NCBI RefSeq assembly: GCF_014649535.1
Contig: NZ_BMTF01000002.1
Location: forward strand, 310,001-374,000
DNA length: 64,000 nt
Origin: Streptomyces gelaticus
GTDB lineage: Bacteria; Actinomycetota; Actinomycetes; Streptomycetales; Streptomycetaceae
Direction: 5' to 3'
This document shows positions 39,371 through 47,071 of this stretch, one piece after another. Position 1 is the stretch's first letter; each line of letters starts with the position of its first letter. A program made the position numbers and the translations under genes. The notes beneath the pieces are model-generated. The model did no database searches. It was not told the origin of the DNA and saw only the letters and a list, made by a program, of their open reading frames with translations.

Positions 39371-40504
39371 TCAGCGCCGGGCCATGTAGAGGGTGAAGGC
39401 CTTGTGGAGCACCTTGTTGACCGGGTAGTCCCACTCGCCGATGTACTCCGCGGCCCGGCCGCCCGTGCCGACCTTGAAGCGCAGCAGGCCCACCAGATGG
39501 CTGCTCTCGTCGAGGGTGTCGGTGATGCCGCGCAAGTCGTAGACGGCCGCGCCGCGTTCGTGCGCGTCGCTCATCATGCGCCACTGGACGGCGTTGCTGG
39601 GCTGCACCTCGCGCTTGCGGCCGGTCGAGGCGCCGTAGGAGTACCAGACGTGGTTCCCCACCGTCAGCATCGTCGCCGCGGAGAGCGTCTCCCCGTCGTG
39701 CCGGGCGAGATAGAGCCGCATCCGGTCGGGGTCCTCGGCCCGCAGCGCGGTCCACATGCGCTGGAAGTAGCCGAGCGGACGGGGGATGAAGCGGTCGCGC
39801 CCGGCGGTCTCGCGGTACAACTCGTAGAAGGCCGGGAGGTCCTCGTAATCACCCTCGACGACCTTGACGCCCGCCTTCTCGGCCTTCTTGATGTTGCGCC
39901 GCCACTGCTGGTTCAGATTGCCCCGGATCTCCTCCAGCGACAGCCCGGCGAACGGTACCTGGAAGACGTACCGGGGCTGCCCCGCGCCGAAACCGTCCTC
40001 GCCCTCCTCCTCGCCCCGCCGCCAGCCCAGGGCGCGCAGCTGCGCCACGACCTCGGCGGCCCGCGGCTCCTGCGCGTCCGGTGGCACGTCGCGCAGCCGC
40101 CCGGCCGCCGGGTCGGCGATGGCGTCCTTGACCGTCCTGGCGTCCCAGCGCCGGGCGACCACCGGCGGGCCCATCCGCACCGAGAACGCGCCCTGCGCCT
40201 TCAGATGCGCCAGCATCGGATCCAGCCACGGCCCCAGCCCCGTGCCGTGCCAGTCGATGACCGGGCCCTCCGGCAGATAGGCCAAAGAGCGCTTCACCCG
40301 GGGGATCGGCCGGTACAGGACGAGCCCGGCCCCGACGATCCGCTCCGCTCCCGCGCCGTCCCGGTCGAACCAGCCGATGCTCTCCGCGCGCCAGTCGGGC
40401 TTCACGTCGCCCCACGACGGAACCTGCATATGGCTCACGGCGGGGCGGCTCGCGACGAACGCCAGATGCTCCTCGCGGCTGATCGTCCTGAGGTGCGGTG
40501 CCAT
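39371..40504 (-). CDS. FemX/FemAB-family peptidoglycan bridge aminoacyltransferase
   Basis: 377 aa, two GNAT-like halves separated by a charged helical arm. Hallmarks are PSWGDVKPDWRAESIGWFDRD, LAYLPEGPVIDW, NLNQQWRRNIKKAEKAGVKV and the C-terminal YDLRGITDTLDESSHLVGLLRFK. In Streptomyces FemX-type enzymes add glycine to LL-DAP of lipid II using glycyl-tRNA. Which paralogue this is cannot be decided here. Confidence 0.9.
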   Translation of the reverse strand: MAPHLRTISREEHLAFVASRPAVSHMQVPSWGDVKPDWRAESIGWFDRDGAGAERIVGAGLVLYRPIPRVKRSLAYLPEGPVIDWHGTGLGPWLDPMLAHLKAQGAFSVRMGPPVVARRWDARTVKDAIADPAAGRLRDVPPDAQEPRAAEVVAQLRALGWRRGEEEGEDGFGAGQPRYVFQVPFAGLSLEEIRGNLNQQWRRNIKKAEKAGVKVVEGDYEDLPAFYELYRETAGRDRFIPRPLGYFQRMWTALRAEDPDRMRLYLARHDGETLSAATMLTVGNHVWYSYGASTGRKREVQPSNAVQWRMMSDAHERGAAVYDLRGITDTLDESSHLVGLLRFKVGTGGRAAEYIGEWDYPVNKVLHKAFTLYMARR

Positions 40505-40640
40505 GCGCTGCTCCGTTCGTTGTGCTGTCGCTGTGCCCGGCGGTGCGGACCGGGTGTGCTGTTGACCTCAAGCGCACTTGACGTACCAGGGTGGCCGGCA
40601 ACGGTGCACCGCCCCGGTGCCCCCGTCAGGAGGACCCGTC

Positions 40641-41354
40641 ATGAGCGTGCGATTCGCATCCCGTCCCGATCTTGCCCGTAACGACGTCGGACTCGTCAAG
40701 GCGAGCACCTGGGATGTCGGCACCCCGGAGCGCCAACGGCGGACGGTCGAGGCCATCCGTGAGGCGTGGGCCCGCCGGGACTGGCCGCATCCCGGACTTC
40801 TTTCGTACACCGTCCATGCCGGTGAGGACGGGAAGACCCTGTTCCACTACAGCCAGTGGAGTGGTGAGCAGGCATACCAGGACTTCTTCCGGCACGGCAG
40901 GGACGAGCGCAACGCGGACATCGACGCCGCCGTGCCCGGTATCCGGCGGCTCGGACTGCACACCCTGGAGCTCTACCGTTCCACGCCGCCGCGGAAGGAC
41001 GACGGACGCGAGCCGGGCTGCGTCGTGATCGTCGACGTCGAGTTCGAGGGACCGGACAAGGCGCGGCAACGGGACTGGGTGGACACCGTGTTCGAGGCGC
41101 TGGGGACCGACCCGACGCCCGCCCCCGGCGGCATCTCCGGACACTTCCATGTGAGCACCGACGGGACACGGGTGCTCAACTACGCCGAATGGGAGAGCGC
41201 CCGGGCCCACATCGACGCACTGGCCGCGCCCGGTGCCGGGATCGGGTCGCGTACGCCGCAGTGGGAGCGGGTGCAGTCGTACCCGGGGGTGACCGGCGGC
41301 GGAGTGCACCGGTACACGCCCGCCCTCGGCCTCCGGCCGGGGGCGGGCGGGTAG
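40641..41354 (+). CDS. Protein with two antibiotic-biosynthesis-monooxygenase-like (ABM) domains
   Basis: 237 aa. Two dimeric alpha/beta-barrel-like halves: residues about 1-115 (LLSYTVHAGEDGKTLFHYSQWSGEQAYQDFF) and 125-225 (GHFHVSTDGTRVLNYAEWESARAHIDAL). Each has the Y/H-x-S-x-W or Y-A-E-W signature of ABM proteins. AGGAGG precedes ATG 40641. Fused duplications like this mimic the usual homodimer. Could be a cofactor-free oxygenase or a haem-type protein; no substrate suggested. Confidence 0.85.
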   Translation: MSVRFASRPDLARNDVGLVKASTWDVGTPERQRRTVEAIREAWARRDWPHPGLLSYTVHAGEDGKTLFHYSQWSGEQAYQDFFRHGRDERNADIDAAVPGIRRLGLHTLELYRSTPPRKDDGREPGCVVIVDVEFEGPDKARQRDWVDTVFEALGTDPTPAPGGISGHFHVSTDGTRVLNYAEWESARAHIDALAAPGAGIGSRTPQWERVQSYPGVTGGGVHRYTPALGLRPGAGG

Positions 41355-41362
41355 GGCCGCCG

Positions 41363-43222
41363 CTACGGGCGGAAGCGGAGCACCTGCGGGTCGTGGTCGC
41401 TGTTCTGGTCGGCGAACTCGGCGTTGATGTGCACGCTGTCGTACTGGAAGTCGCCGATCGACGGGCTGGTCAGGATCTGGTCGAGGACCTGGCTGTTGCC
41501 CTGGTAGACGTAGCTGTAACGCTCCGAGCGCGGCAGGGACTTGATCGCCGGGTACAGCACGCCCCCGGCCGTCAGCGCCTCGGCCGTGCCGGAGAACTCG
41601 AAGTCGTTGATGTCGCCGACGACCAGCACGTCCGCGTTCTTCTGGACGCTCAGCAGCTTCTTGACGAAGGAGTTGACCGCCTGGCCCTGCGCGTGCCGCT
41701 GGACCTCCGAGGAACGGGTCGGCGGCTGGTGCTGCGAGAAGATGGACTCGTCGCCGCCCTTGGACGCGAAGTGGTTGGCGACGACGAAGACCGTACGGCC
41801 GCGGAAGCCGAACTCCCCGACGAGCGGCTTGCGGCTGTTCTCCCAGGCCGCGTTCGCCGGGTCGATCCGGCCGGGGGAGAGGGTCAGGGCCGCGCGGCCC
41901 CGCTCCCGTACGACATCGGTGGCCGTCGTCGCGTCGCCGCCGGCCCGGTCGGTGAACGAGACCCGCTCGGGGTTGAAGAGGAACACCTGGCGGATGTTGC
42001 CGCCGGGCTCGCCCCCGTCCTTCTTGTCCTGCGGGTCGATGGAGCGCCACTCGTACGCCGGGCCGCCCGCCGCCACGATCGCGTCGGTGAACTTCTTCAC
42101 CGTCAGGTCGGCGGCGACCGTGCCGTCGCTCTTCGCACCGTTGTTGTCCTGGATCTCCTCCAGCGCCACGATGTCCGGCGAGGCGAGGTTGTCGACGACC
42201 GCGGCGGCGAGCGCGTCGAACTTCTCCTGCGGGTCGCTCGGGTCGAGGTTCTCGACGTTGTACGTCGCCACGGCCAGCTCGCCGCCGCGCTGCTTGCGGG
42301 TGGTCTCCCGCCGCAGGCCCTCGGCGGCGACCGTGCCCATGGTGCGGGCGGTGAGCGTGTAGCCGCCGTACTGGCTGAAGTCGAGCGGGCCCTCGGTCGT
42401 ACCGGTCAGCACATCGCCCACATCGGCCTTGGGGAAGGGCTGCTGGGCCAGCGGTACCAGCGACTGGATCTGCAGCCGCCCGGTGTTCTGCGCGTCGTAC
42501 GAGCCGTAGACGGTGCCGCCGCGGCGGGTGTGGTTCTCGTGCGGCTTCACCGTCACCCACAGCTCGGCGTGCGAGTCGGTGGCGCCGACCACGCGCGAGG
42601 TGCCGACGCTGATGTTCATGCCTTCGAGCGACTCGTAGTGGTCGAGGGCGTAGCGGGACGGACGCAGGGGCAGCGCGTTGATCGAGCCGCCCGCCGCGGG
42701 GTCGCCCTCGGGGGTGTACCGGGACGGGACGGAGCGCCCCGTGATGCGCACCGGCTCGGGCAGGGCGTTGCCGGAGGACACCACGGCGACGGTGGGCTTG
42801 CTGATCTGGGTGAGCGACTGGTTGCCGGAGCCGAGGCCGCCCGGGACGTACTCGGTGACCGTGCCGGAGACGGTGACCGCGTCACCGACCGCGACGGTGG
42901 GCGCGGATCCGGTGTAGACGAAGATGCCCTCGCTGGTGGCGGGATCGGCGTCCGGGTTCGGGTCCTGGAACCAGAAGCCCTTCGAGCCGTACGTCCGCAC
43001 TCCGGTGACGATGCCCGCCACCTCGCCGACCTGCCGGCCGACGAGCGGAGATATCCGGGTGGAGCCCTGGATGTCGTGGATCCGGACCTGGCCTTCCACG
43101 GCCTGGTCGGGGGTGGTGGAGGCGGACGCGGAGGTGGTGGCGGCGCCGGTGAGCAGACCGGCGGCGAGCGCGGCGGTGACTACGGCGGAGACGGCGGTCG
43201 TTCTGGACGATGCGGCAGGCAT
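41363..43222 (-). CDS. Secreted endonuclease/exonuclease/phosphatase (ExeM-like nuclease)
   Basis: 619 aa. Signal peptide SRTTAVSAVVTAALAAGLL ending near ASAS. An OB-fold region (about 45-130; IHDIQGSTRISPLVGRQVGEV) precedes an EEP domain with VATYNVENL, DIVALEEIQDNNG, FVVANHFASKGG, VVGDINDF and a C-terminal SDHDPQVLRF. This layout is that of extracellular DNases such as ExeM/NucH. ATG 43222 chosen; likely scavenges phosphate or degrades extracellular DNA. Confidence 0.9.
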   Translation of the reverse strand: MPAASSRTTAVSAVVTAALAAGLLTGAATTSASASTTPDQAVEGQVRIHDIQGSTRISPLVGRQVGEVAGIVTGVRTYGSKGFWFQDPNPDADPATSEGIFVYTGSAPTVAVGDAVTVSGTVTEYVPGGLGSGNQSLTQISKPTVAVVSSGNALPEPVRITGRSVPSRYTPEGDPAAGGSINALPLRPSRYALDHYESLEGMNISVGTSRVVGATDSHAELWVTVKPHENHTRRGGTVYGSYDAQNTGRLQIQSLVPLAQQPFPKADVGDVLTGTTEGPLDFSQYGGYTLTARTMGTVAAEGLRRETTRKQRGGELAVATYNVENLDPSDPQEKFDALAAAVVDNLASPDIVALEEIQDNNGAKSDGTVAADLTVKKFTDAIVAAGGPAYEWRSIDPQDKKDGGEPGGNIRQVFLFNPERVSFTDRAGGDATTATDVVRERGRAALTLSPGRIDPANAAWENSRKPLVGEFGFRGRTVFVVANHFASKGGDESIFSQHQPPTRSSEVQRHAQGQAVNSFVKKLLSVQKNADVLVVGDINDFEFSGTAEALTAGGVLYPAIKSLPRSERYSYVYQGNSQVLDQILTSPSIGDFQYDSVHINAEFADQNSDHDPQVLRFRP

Positions 43223-43379
43223 CACGGACTCCGTGGGTATCGGGGGTCGGGGTGGAGGTCTACGCGCGTCAATCTCTTGTGTGCGCAAGGCCGTTGTCAA
43301 GGTCTGCCGGGTGGACTGCTGCTGTCCGTTGCATGAACCGGGCGGCATGGGGCGAAATGCGTCTACGCTTGGGCCGCGT

Positions 43380-43442
43380 CCGTACGCCCGGTGCGCCTGA
43401 TCCGTACGTCCGGCGCGCCCTGTCCCGTACGCCCGGTACGCC
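43380..43442 (+). repeat. Three imperfect 18-bp repeats upstream of the 487-aa gene
   Basis: Copies at 43380-43397, 43402-43419 and 43425-43442 follow CCGTACG(C/T)CCGG(T/C)(G/A)CGCC at 22-23 bp spacing, ending just before the GAGGAG ribosome binding site at 43445-43450. Confidence 0.88.
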
Positions 43443-43459
43443 CCGAGGAGAACCACCTG

Positions 43460-44923
43460 ATGTCCGCAGAGCGCCCCACCCTGCCGCCCGTACGGCTGCG
43501 CACCGAGGCCGAGCTGGCGCGGGACGCGCTTGCCGCGCCGCTGCTCGCCCGCGCCGTCCGGCTCGCCCGCTGGGCGGGCCCCGGCACCCGGGTCGGCGCC
43601 GGCGGTGAGCTCGTCGACGCCCAACTGCCCGCGGCGGCCGAGCACCTGGACCTGACGGCCGACGAGGACGGCGCGGCGGAGGCGAGCGAGGCGTGGCGGC
43701 TCGCGGTCGACACCGGACTCATCGACGTCGAGGACCCCGACGAGGCCGCCGGGCCGGACGCGGAGGGGACCGCGGCCGTCGGTGAGAACCTGGCGCTCGT
43801 CACCGGCGGTTCACCGAAGGACGTCCTGTCGATCTGGCTCGACGGCCTGGAGGCCGTGCACGCCGACGCCACCGCGCCGTTCTTCGACGACCTCGCCGAC
43901 CTCGTGGGCGAGGACGGCTCGATCGACTTCGAGTCCCTGGACTGGGACCCGGACGCCGAGGCGGAATTCCTCGACGGGGTCCTCGGCAATCTGTATCTGC
44001 TCACCGTCGGCGACGGCCACGGCGGCACGGACCCCGTCCCCGTGCCGCTGCCCGCCCTCGCCGCGTCGGTGATCGTCCCCGACGACATGGGCGAACCCAC
44101 CGACGACATCCTTGAGCAGGTGTCCGAGGCGATGATGCGCCTCGACGACCAGTTCCGGGTCCTGGAACCCATCGGGATCGTCGAGTACCGCCCGGTGGAC
44201 GAGGCGTTGCTGGCCGAGGAGGGCGGGGACGCCGCCCCGCCGGCCGACGACGAGGACATCACCCGGTACGGAATGGTGAAGCTCACCCCTCTCGGCCTGT
44301 ACGGACTGCGGAACCGGATGCTGGAGGCGGGGGTGGACGCCCCGGCGATCGGCGACCTCGCGGACAAGGGAGCCGACGCGCTGCTCGGTGGCGTCGCGTA
44401 CTACCCCGAGGCGGCGGCCCGGAACGAGGTCGAGTTGTGGCTCGCCCGGCGCGGTGGCGTGGACGGCGCGGCGGCCGAACTGCTGGCCGCGGCACGCGGA
44501 GCGGACCAGCAGGCCCCGCTGCGCAGGCTCCACTGCCAGCAGGCCCTCGCCCTGGTCGGCATGGAGGCGGAGCCCGCGGTGCGCGCGGTGCTGGACGATC
44601 CCGAGCTGGGCGGCCTCGCCCGGGTCTGGCTCGCAGAGCTGGGCGCGGCCGATGTGCCCGCGCCCCCGGAGACGATGATCTTCTGGCTCGCCATCGACAC
44701 GATCGCGGCCCAGCTGGAGGCCGCCGGCGATCTCGACGAACTCCAGGGACTGGTGGAGGGGCTGGCGGGCCAGCACAGCGGCTTCTTCGACGAGGCCTGG
44801 CGGGTGGAGCACCCGGCGACCGCGGACGTCCTCGAAGCGATGGGACGGCTGCACGGCGACAAGAAGAAGGCCAAGGAGGCCCGCAAGGCGGCCTTCAAGG
44901 CCCGGTCGCGCAAGCGAGCCTGA
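43460..44923 (+). CDS. Acidic conserved protein of unknown function
   Basis: 487 aa, no signal peptide or membrane helix. Very rich in Asp/Glu/Ala in the middle and with an Arg/Lys tail (KKKAKEARKAAFKARSRKR). Helical throughout; parts such as LLAAARGADQQAPLRRLHCQQALALVG look like HEAT-type repeats. Similar proteins exist across Streptomyces without a known role. GAGGAG ribosome binding site before ATG 43460. Confidence 0.8.
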   Translation: MSAERPTLPPVRLRTEAELARDALAAPLLARAVRLARWAGPGTRVGAGGELVDAQLPAAAEHLDLTADEDGAAEASEAWRLAVDTGLIDVEDPDEAAGPDAEGTAAVGENLALVTGGSPKDVLSIWLDGLEAVHADATAPFFDDLADLVGEDGSIDFESLDWDPDAEAEFLDGVLGNLYLLTVGDGHGGTDPVPVPLPALAASVIVPDDMGEPTDDILEQVSEAMMRLDDQFRVLEPIGIVEYRPVDEALLAEEGGDAAPPADDEDITRYGMVKLTPLGLYGLRNRMLEAGVDAPAIGDLADKGADALLGGVAYYPEAAARNEVELWLARRGGVDGAAAELLAAARGADQQAPLRRLHCQQALALVGMEAEPAVRAVLDDPELGGLARVWLAELGAADVPAPPETMIFWLAIDTIAAQLEAAGDLDELQGLVEGLAGQHSGFFDEAWRVEHPATADVLEAMGRLHGDKKKAKEARKAAFKARSRKRA

Positions 44924-45040
44924 CCCCCCGTCCGGCTGCGAGCGGGCGGCGCGGGCGGGGCGGCCCCACGGCGAACGGCGACTTCAGGGCACGCATTCCG
45001 GCCAAGTGCACAGGAAGGATGCCCCCTGGCGTCGCCCGCA

Positions 45041-45058
45041 GTTCAACTGGTGTTGACC
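45041..45058 (+). promoter_or_regulatory. PHO-box-like direct repeat upstream of phoX
   Basis: GTTCAAC (45041-45047) and GTTGACC (45052-45058) are spaced 11 bases apart, matching the GTTCACC-N4-GTTCACC PhoP box with two mismatches, 58 bases before the phoX start. Confidence 0.7.
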
Positions 45059-45115
45059 CAAGGGCGCAACTGTGGGCGCGCCAACAACCCGCCCAGTTGC
45101 CCCAGGAGTTACGTG

Positions 45116-46576
45116 ATGCCCATCACGCGCAGGGAATTCACCAAGCAGTCCGCCCTCACCGGTGCCGGCATCGCACTGACCGGTACCGTCGCGGCGCTGG
45201 CCACCGCACCGGGTGCGCTGGCCGCCGGGGACCCGAAGCACGGCCACGGCCACGACGACCACGGTCACGGGCACGGCCGCGAACCCGGTTACGGGCCGCT
45301 GATCGCCGACCCCGAGGGCATACTCGCGCTCCCCGCCGGCTTCTCGTACAAGGTCATCACCCACTGCGGTGTCACCAAGCTGGAGTCCGGCGAGTACACG
45401 CCCTCCAACCACGACGGCACGGCCACCTTCGAGGGCCCGCGCGGCGTCACCCTGCTCGTCAACAACCACGAGCTCAGCGGCACCCGCGCCGGCTGGGAGC
45501 ACCCGGTGCCGCTCGCCGAGGGCCTCGTCTACGACCCGGTCGCGGCCGGCGGCTGCACCGTCGTGGAGACCCGCCGCGACGGCCGTACCGCCGAGTGGGT
45601 CGGCATCGCCGGCACGTCCACCAACTGCGCCGGTGGCGCCTCCCCGTGGGGCACCTGGCTCACCTGCGAGGAGACCGAGGACCGGGCCGGCAAGAACGGC
45701 CTGCTCAAGGACCACGGCTATGTCTTCGAGGTCGACCCGTACGACCGCAAGGCCAACCGCGACCCGCACCCGATCAAGGCGTTCGGCCGGTACGCCCACG
45801 AGGCCGTCGTGATCGACCCCAAGCGCGGTCACGCCTACCTGACCGAGGACGCCGGGAGCCCCAACGGGCTGCTCTACCGTTGGGTCCCGCCGCAGGGCTT
45901 CCGGCACGGCCGCGGCAAGCTGCGCACCCTCGCCGACGACGCCGGTGTCCTCCAGGCCACCAAGTGCTTCGACCGCAACGGCAGGTTCGTCGACGACCTG
46001 TCCCGCGCCACGAAGATCGGCACCGTGTACGGCGTGGACTGGGTCGACGTGCCCGACCGCGACGCCAGGACCGTCTCGGTGCGCAAGCAGTTCGCCGACG
46101 GTGAGATCACCCGCGCCCGCAAGCTCGAAGGCATGTGGTGGGGCGACGGCGGCGCCTACGTCGTCTCCTCGTTCGCCCGCTCCGAGAGCCCCGTCCAGCA
46201 CGACGGCCAGGTCTGGTTCTACGACCCGAAGCGCCGCACGCTGACGCTGAAGGTGCTCCTCGGCGTGAACCCCGACCCGTCGAAGGACGGCGCCTTCGAC
46301 GGCCCGGACAACATCACCGTGTCGCCCTACGGCGGTCTGGTCATCTCCGAGGACGGCGACGGCATCCAGCACCTCTTCGGCGCGACCGAGAGCGGCCGCA
46401 CCTACCCCATCGCGCGCAACGAGCTGAACATCGGCACCGAGGAGAAGCCGGAGTACAGCGAGTTCACCGGTGTCACGTTCTCGCCCGACGGCCGGACGCT
46501 GTACGCCAACATCCAGACGCCGGGCATCATGCTCGCCATCACCGGTCCGTGGAAGCGCCAGCCGAACCGCGACTGA
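45116..46576 (+). CDS. phoX: Tat-exported PhoX-family alkaline phosphatase (DUF839)
   Basis: 486 aa. Twin-arginine signal TRREFTKQSALTGAG followed by a hydrophobic stretch and ALA cleavage. Just after it is a His/Gly-rich stretch (KHGHGHDDHGHGHG), a probable metal-binding addition. The PhoX core includes LLVNNHELSGTRAGWEHP, GTWLTCEETEDR, FGRYAHEAVVIDP and the C-terminal DGRTLYANIQTPGIMLAI. PhoX enzymes use Ca/Fe. ATG 45116 has AGGAG upstream; the PHO-box-like repeat supports phosphate-starvation control. Confidence 0.9.
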   Translation: MPITRREFTKQSALTGAGIALTGTVAALATAPGALAAGDPKHGHGHDDHGHGHGREPGYGPLIADPEGILALPAGFSYKVITHCGVTKLESGEYTPSNHDGTATFEGPRGVTLLVNNHELSGTRAGWEHPVPLAEGLVYDPVAAGGCTVVETRRDGRTAEWVGIAGTSTNCAGGASPWGTWLTCEETEDRAGKNGLLKDHGYVFEVDPYDRKANRDPHPIKAFGRYAHEAVVIDPKRGHAYLTEDAGSPNGLLYRWVPPQGFRHGRGKLRTLADDAGVLQATKCFDRNGRFVDDLSRATKIGTVYGVDWVDVPDRDARTVSVRKQFADGEITRARKLEGMWWGDGGAYVVSSFARSESPVQHDGQVWFYDPKRRTLTLKVLLGVNPDPSKDGAFDGPDNITVSPYGGLVISEDGDGIQHLFGATESGRTYPIARNELNIGTEEKPEYSEFTGVTFSPDGRTLYANIQTPGIMLAITGPWKRQPNRD

Positions 46577-46629
46577 CGTCCGGTCACCCGGCGCGCGTAA
46601 TCCCCTCGCGCGCTGCCCGGACGTCCCCC

Positions 46630-46642
46630 TAGAGTCCTGTCT
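46630..46642 (+). promoter_or_regulatory. Likely -10 element of the Y-RNA cluster
   Basis: TAGAGT (46630-46635) would start transcription at about 46642, immediately before the first Y-RNA outer helix. No strong -35 is seen. Confidence 0.5.
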
Positions 46643-46785
46643 GTGCCCAGGTGCGCAGGCAGGACCTACTTCCAATGTCATGGGGATGTCGCGGGTTCGA
46701 GTCCCGCCGCCGGATTCCGGTCCGGTGTAGCTCAGCCGGCAGAGCGCCTTCGTCGGTTCCGCCGACCCTGACCTCTGGGTACTAC
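46641..46785 (+). ncRNA. Y-RNA-like RNA 1 with permuted tRNA-like domain (YrlA type)
   Basis: Outer helix CCCAG (46646-46650)/CTGGG (46775-46779); conserved internal-loop strands GGTGCGCA and GACCCTGACCT; inner helix GGCaGGACC (46658-46666)/GGtTCCGCC (46755-46763); then conserved TACTTCC (46667-46673). Inside lies a tRNA mimic in permuted order: T-arm GCGGG-TTCGAGT-CCCGC (46691-46707), a short CCGG-rich hairpin in place of the acceptor stem, then D-arm GTA-GCTC-AGCCGGCA-GAGC (46727-46745). There is no anticodon or CCA end. It lies 290 bp upstream of the Ro60 gene. Ends are approximate. Confidence 0.88.
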
Positions 46786-46810
46786 AACTTCATCAGCAAC
46801 ACCAGCATTG

Positions 46811-46886
46811 CACCTCCCGGTGCGCAGGCCGCGGCTACTTCCTGTCATGAAACCGCCGCTGCCGACTCTGATCTCGGGAGGCACAG
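46811..46886 (+). ncRNA. Y-RNA-like RNA 2, short form without tRNA-like domain
   Basis: Same framework as its neighbours: outer helix CCTCCCG (46813-46819)/CGGGAGG (46875-46881), loop strands GGTGCGCA and GACTCTGATCT, inner helix GGCcGCGGC (46827-46835)/GCCGCtGCC (46855-46863), then TACTTCC (46836-46842). The apical loop is only about 19 nt, so the tRNA mimic is absent. It may be a separate RNA or part of one processed transcript. Confidence 0.8.
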
Positions 46887-46890
46887 ACGC

Positions 46891-47030
46891 CGGGGGTGCC
46901 CGGTGCGCAGGCGACGGATACTTCCATTGAACAGACGGTTGCGGGTTCGAGTCCCGTCCGGCCGCGGCCGGTAGCTCAATTCGGTAGAGCATCAGTGATA
47001 CCCGTCGCCGACTCCTGATCTCGGGCTCCC
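46891..47030 (+). ncRNA. Y-RNA-like RNA 3 with permuted tRNA-like domain (YrlA type)
   Basis: Outer helix GCCCG (46898-46902)/CGGGC (47022-47026); inner helix GGCGACGG (46910-46917)/CCGTCGCC (47002-47009), a perfect 8 bp; TACTTCC at 46919-46925. T-arm GCGGG-TTCGAGT-CCCGT (46941-46957) is followed by the self-complementary CCGGCCGCGGCCGG (46958-46971) and D-arm GCTC-AATTCGGTA-GAGC (46974-46990). Helix sequences differ from RNA 1 and 2 but pairing is kept. Located directly upstream of the Ro60 gene. Confidence 0.88.
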
Positions 47031-47071
47031 TTTGCGCTGTGCCTTCTCCCAATGAATTCGGGGGAATTCAC

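Noticed and set aside
46691..46990. Two ordinary tRNA genes suggested by T-arm and D-arm sequences
   Set aside because: The T-arm precedes the D-arm, there is no acceptor stem, anticodon arm or CCA end, and the pieces lie inside Y-RNA-like helices next to a Ro60 gene.
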